From: DATJYV01 sp035499415
GTDB lineage: Bacteria; Bacteroidota; Ignavibacteria; UBA10030
Assembly: GCA_035499415.1 (NCBI GenBank)
Contig: DATJYV010000037.1
Coordinates: forward strand, 1-17,300
Direction: 5' to 3'
DNA: 17,300 bases
The position numbers and the translations under genes were made by a program. Shown here in pieces: positions 15,848-17,300 of the stretch. Position 1 is the first letter of the stretch. Each line of letters begins with the position of its first letter. The notes under the pieces were generated by a model. That model ran no database searches, was not told the DNA's origin, and saw nothing but the letters and a program-made list of their open reading frames with translations.

Positions 15848-16609
15848 CTATCTCGCCGTCCATCCGCCGTCCACGAGCAAAACATGTCCGTGGACGTAGT
15901 CGGACGCGTCGGAGGCAAGAAACACGACGGCTCCCTCGAGGTCCTTCGGCTCCCCCCAGCGCCCTGCAGGAATGCGCTCGGTAATTTGCCGGTATCGCAG
16001 CTTGTCTTCCCGCAGTTTCGCGGTGTTATCCGTCACCATATATCCCGGAGCGATGGCGTTTACGTTGATTCCCTCGGGGGCCCACTCGTTCGCGAGCGCC
16101 TTGGTCATTTGACCGACAGCTCCCTTGCTTGCGGCGTACGATACGACGTTGATGCCCCCTTGGAAGCTGAGCACCGAAGCGATGTTGATGATCTTCCCCT
16201 TTTTCCGCTTCATCATATCCCGCGCTGCCGCCTGGCAGAGCAGGAAAACGGATTTTGCATTGAGGGCAAGAACGTCATCCCAATCTTTTTCAGTGAAACT
16301 CGTCGCGGCCGAGCGTCGAATGATGCCGGCGTTATTGACGAGGATGTCGACCCGTTTAAAACGCTCCAGCACTTTGTTGACAATCTCCTGCGGGGCATCG
16401 TTCTCCGAAAGGTCCGCCGTCAGCGTCATGACCTCGTGTCCGCGCGCGCGAAGTTCCTCTGCGGTATCTTTCCGCATCCGATGGTCCACGAGGACAATCG
16501 ACGCGCCGGATTCGGCCAAACCCATCGCCATGCCGCGGCCGAGGCCCGTGCTTCCGCCGGTCACGACGGCAATTTTCCCCGAGAGGTCGAACAACTTTCC
16601 GGAGCTCAT
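15848..16609 (-). CDS. kduD: 2-dehydro-3-deoxy-D-gluconate 5-dehydrogenase (KduD)
   Basis: SDR enzyme reducing 2,5-diketo-3-deoxygluconate (DKII) to KDG with NADH, the last step in using the unsaturated uronate ends made by pectate lyases. 253 residues, closely matching E. coli KduD along its whole length. TGGSTGLG (17-24), NNAG (92-95), FTEKDWDDVLALNAKSVF, catalytic Ser145, Tyr158, Lys162, then INVNAIAPGYM and the end LLVDGGWTAR. First gene of the minus-strand locus. The ATG has no clear Shine-Dalgarno, and 234 bp with no gene separate it from the nearest tRNA. Its usual partner kduI (DKI isomerase) is not in the window. Confidence 0.94.
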   Translation of the reverse strand: MSSGKLFDLSGKIAVVTGGSTGLGRGMAMGLAESGASIVLVDHRMRKDTAEELRARGHEVMTLTADLSENDAPQEIVNKVLERFKRVDILVNNAGIIRRSAATSFTEKDWDDVLALNAKSVFLLCQAAARDMMKRKKGKIINIASVLSFQGGINVVSYAASKGAVGQMTKALANEWAPEGINVNAIAPGYMVTDNTAKLREDKLRYRQITERIPAGRWGEPKDLEGAVVFLASDASDYVHGHVLLVDGGWTAR

Positions 16610-16628
16610 TTCATGGTCAAACTGCGTT

Positions 16629-16662
16629 CAAATAAGGAGAAATGCAAGGGGCGGATGTCAAA
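16629..16662 (-). promoter_or_regulatory. Possible promoter of the uronate locus
   Basis: On the minus strand TTTGACA (16662-16656) is followed 22 bases after its TTTG by CTTATTTG (16636-16629), ending about 20 bases before kduD. This is a rough TTTG/TAnnTTTG match with the first two -7 bases wrong and a slightly long spacer; TTGACA alone is a perfect -35 but its partner is 20 bases away. Weak evidence. Confidence 0.25.
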
Positions 16663-16730
16663 CGTGGAAAAGAGGGAGCGAGAAGCAGATGCGAGAAGAC
16701 AAGAGGAGGTGCGTTGAGTAAAGAAGTTCT

Positions 16731-16740
16731 GGAAATTTCC
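16731..16740. repeat. Perfect 10-bp palindrome upstream of kduD
   Basis: GGAAATTTCC is its own reverse complement. It lies about 120 bp upstream of kduD in the region where an operator of the uronate locus could be. Short palindromes arise by chance, so this is only a candidate. Confidence 0.3.
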
Positions 16741-16756
16741 GATTTTCGATCAGGAG

Positions 16757-16772
16757 TGAAGTTGTAACTTTA
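16757..16772. promoter_or_regulatory. Inverted repeat, candidate operator
   Basis: TGAAGTT-GT-AACTTTA is a two-fold symmetric element with one mismatched pair (perfect core AAGTT-GT-AACTT at 16759-16770). Its size and symmetry fit a dimeric repressor site for the locus starting at kduD, about 150 bp away. No regulator gene is present in the window to pair it with. Confidence 0.3.
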
Positions 16773-16802
16773 CAGATGTCATTTCCGCCAGCGGACAACC
16801 GG

Positions 16803-16822
16803 AATTTTCTCAAGCGAAAATT
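16803..16822. repeat. 7-bp inverted repeat after tRNA-Arg(TCG)
   Basis: AATTTTC, six bases, GAAAATT: perfect 7-bp arms located 22-41 bases beyond the 3' end of tRNA-Arg(TCG) on the minus strand. It could form a weak A/T-rich stem and help end the tRNA transcript, but no U-tract follows, so an intrinsic terminator is not established. Confidence 0.35.
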
Positions 16823-16843
16823 ACCAACTGGCCTTACATCTCG

Positions 16844-16917
16844 TGCGCCTGGAGGGATTCGAACCCCCAACCCTCAGATCCGAAGTCTGATGCTCTATCC
16901 AGTTGAGCTACAGGCGC
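16844..16917 (-). tRNA. tRNA-Arg (anticodon TCG)
   Basis: Complete cloverleaf of 74 bases: acceptor GCGCCTG/CAGGCGC with A as discriminator, D arm GCTC...GAGC, anticodon stem TCAGA/TCTGA around loop CTTCGGA (anticodon TCG, reads CGA and other CGN), T arm with TTCGAAT. The 3' CCA is not encoded (CGA follows). Last of three tRNA genes in transcription order. Confidence 0.96.
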
Positions 16918-17037
16918 GGCGGGTCTTGGGAATGTTATTCTGATAATTGGATGACCCGGTTGCGAGGTAACCATTCCGTCCTGCACACACCCACGTATCA
17001 CATCACCCAATCGAACATTAATACATTGCTCTCCGCT

Positions 17038-17114
17038 TGGTGCGCCTGGAGGGATTCGAACCCCCAACCCTCAGCTCCGTAGGCTGATGCTCTATCCAAT
17101 TGAGCTACAGGCGC
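17038..17114 (-). tRNA. tRNA-Arg (anticodon ACG), CCA encoded
   Basis: Complete cloverleaf: acceptor GCGCCTG/CAGGCGC, discriminator A at 17041, anticodon stem TCAGC/GCTGA around loop CTACGGA (anticodon ACG, the wobble A being normally deaminated to inosine by TadA), T loop TTCGAAT. Unlike its two neighbours, CCA follows in the DNA (17040-17038). It differs from tRNA-Arg(TCG) at only four positions. Confidence 0.96.
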
Positions 17115-17118
17115 TGGT

Positions 17119-17300
17119 AAATGCAGAATGAGGAAGTAAGAATGATGATACGAAAAGTTATTCCGCTTCTGTTAATCTACAATCAACCATTCTCAAATCT
17201 TCAATTCTTCGTAGCCTTAACGGGAATCGAACCCGTATTTTAGCCTTGAGAGGGCTACGTCCTAAACCGTTAGACGATAAGGCCGACACAAATGCAGAAT
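17119..17300 (-). repeat. 11-bp direct repeat before two tRNA genes
   Basis: On the minus strand ATTCTGCATTT occurs at 17300-17290, five bases before tRNA-Glu, and again at 17129-17119, four bases before tRNA-Arg(ACG). The coordinates given span both copies. It may be a shared leader or processing context, or a trace of duplication; tRNA-Arg(TCG) lacks it. Confidence 0.5.
17212..17284 (-). tRNA. tRNA-Glu (anticodon CTC)
   Basis: 73-base cloverleaf: acceptor GGCCTTA/TAAGGCT (first pair is a G-U wobble), D arm GTC...GAC, anticodon stem TAGCC/GGCTA around loop CTCTCAA (anticodon CTC, reads GAG), T arm ACGGG TTCGATT CCCGT, discriminator A. CCA is not encoded. First of the three tRNAs in transcription order; its upstream region runs off the window. 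Confidence 0.95.

Noticed and set aside
1..17300. CRISPR arrays, insertion sequences, phage genes, toxin-antitoxin pairs
   Set aside because: No regular direct repeats, transposase or integrase motifs, or small paired ORFs with credible family features were found. The tRNA cluster shows no attachment-site duplication inside the window.

Overview
The window reads as a chromosomal segment of a moderately GC-rich bacterium. It is most likely a member of the Bacteroidota/Chlorobiota/Ignavibacteriota (FCB) group, probably a free-living polysaccharide degrader. This placement is inferred from gene content: a pyruvoyl-dependent arginine decarboxylase, a UxaE-type tagaturonate epimerase, a DUF4861 secreted protein and an ExuT-like carrier. 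It is also supported by promoter-like sites fitting both the E. coli sigma-70 spacing and the Bacteroidota TTTG/TAnnTTTG pattern. No phage, IS element, CRISPR array or antibiotic resistance gene was seen.

Left part (1-4000). lpdA (dihydrolipoyl dehydrogenase) is on the minus strand. It is divergent from a plus-strand housekeeping run: smpB, tyrS (3 bp later, TTG start) and a pyruvoyl-dependent arginine decarboxylase (TTG start). The 316-bp divergent gap holds a good lpdA promoter. It also holds a strongly self-complementary stretch of about 140 bases, read on the minus strand, that resembles the template arm of 6S RNA.

Middle and right (4038-16609). Twelve consecutive minus-strand genes run kduD > DUF4861 > MFS hexuronate carrier > UxuB-like SDR > pdxB > larA-like > uxaE > kdgK > gnd > dut > perM > rsmI, with spacings from a 26-bp overlap to 115 bp. 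The first nine form a uronate/pectin-breakdown locus: a secreted protein of unknown function, uptake, tagaturonate to fructuronate (UxaE), fructuronate to mannonate (SDR), DKII to KDG (KduD) and KDG to KDPG (KdgK). A decarboxylating 6-phosphogluconate dehydrogenase and a nickel-pincer (LarA-superfamily) racemase/epimerase are added to it. Uronate isomerase, mannonate dehydratase and KDPG aldolase are not in the window. A promoter-like site in front of dut suggests dut-perM-rsmI can be transcribed on its own.

Right edge (16844-17284). Three minus-strand tRNA genes: Glu(CTC), Arg(ACG) and Arg(TCG). The two Arg genes are near-identical copies.

The most interesting points are the LarA-like enzyme embedded in a hexuronate pathway, which could be a mannonate/gluconate C2 epimerase; its tight pairing with pdxB; the 6S-like RNA candidate; and the uncharacterised secreted DUF4861 protein next to kduD.
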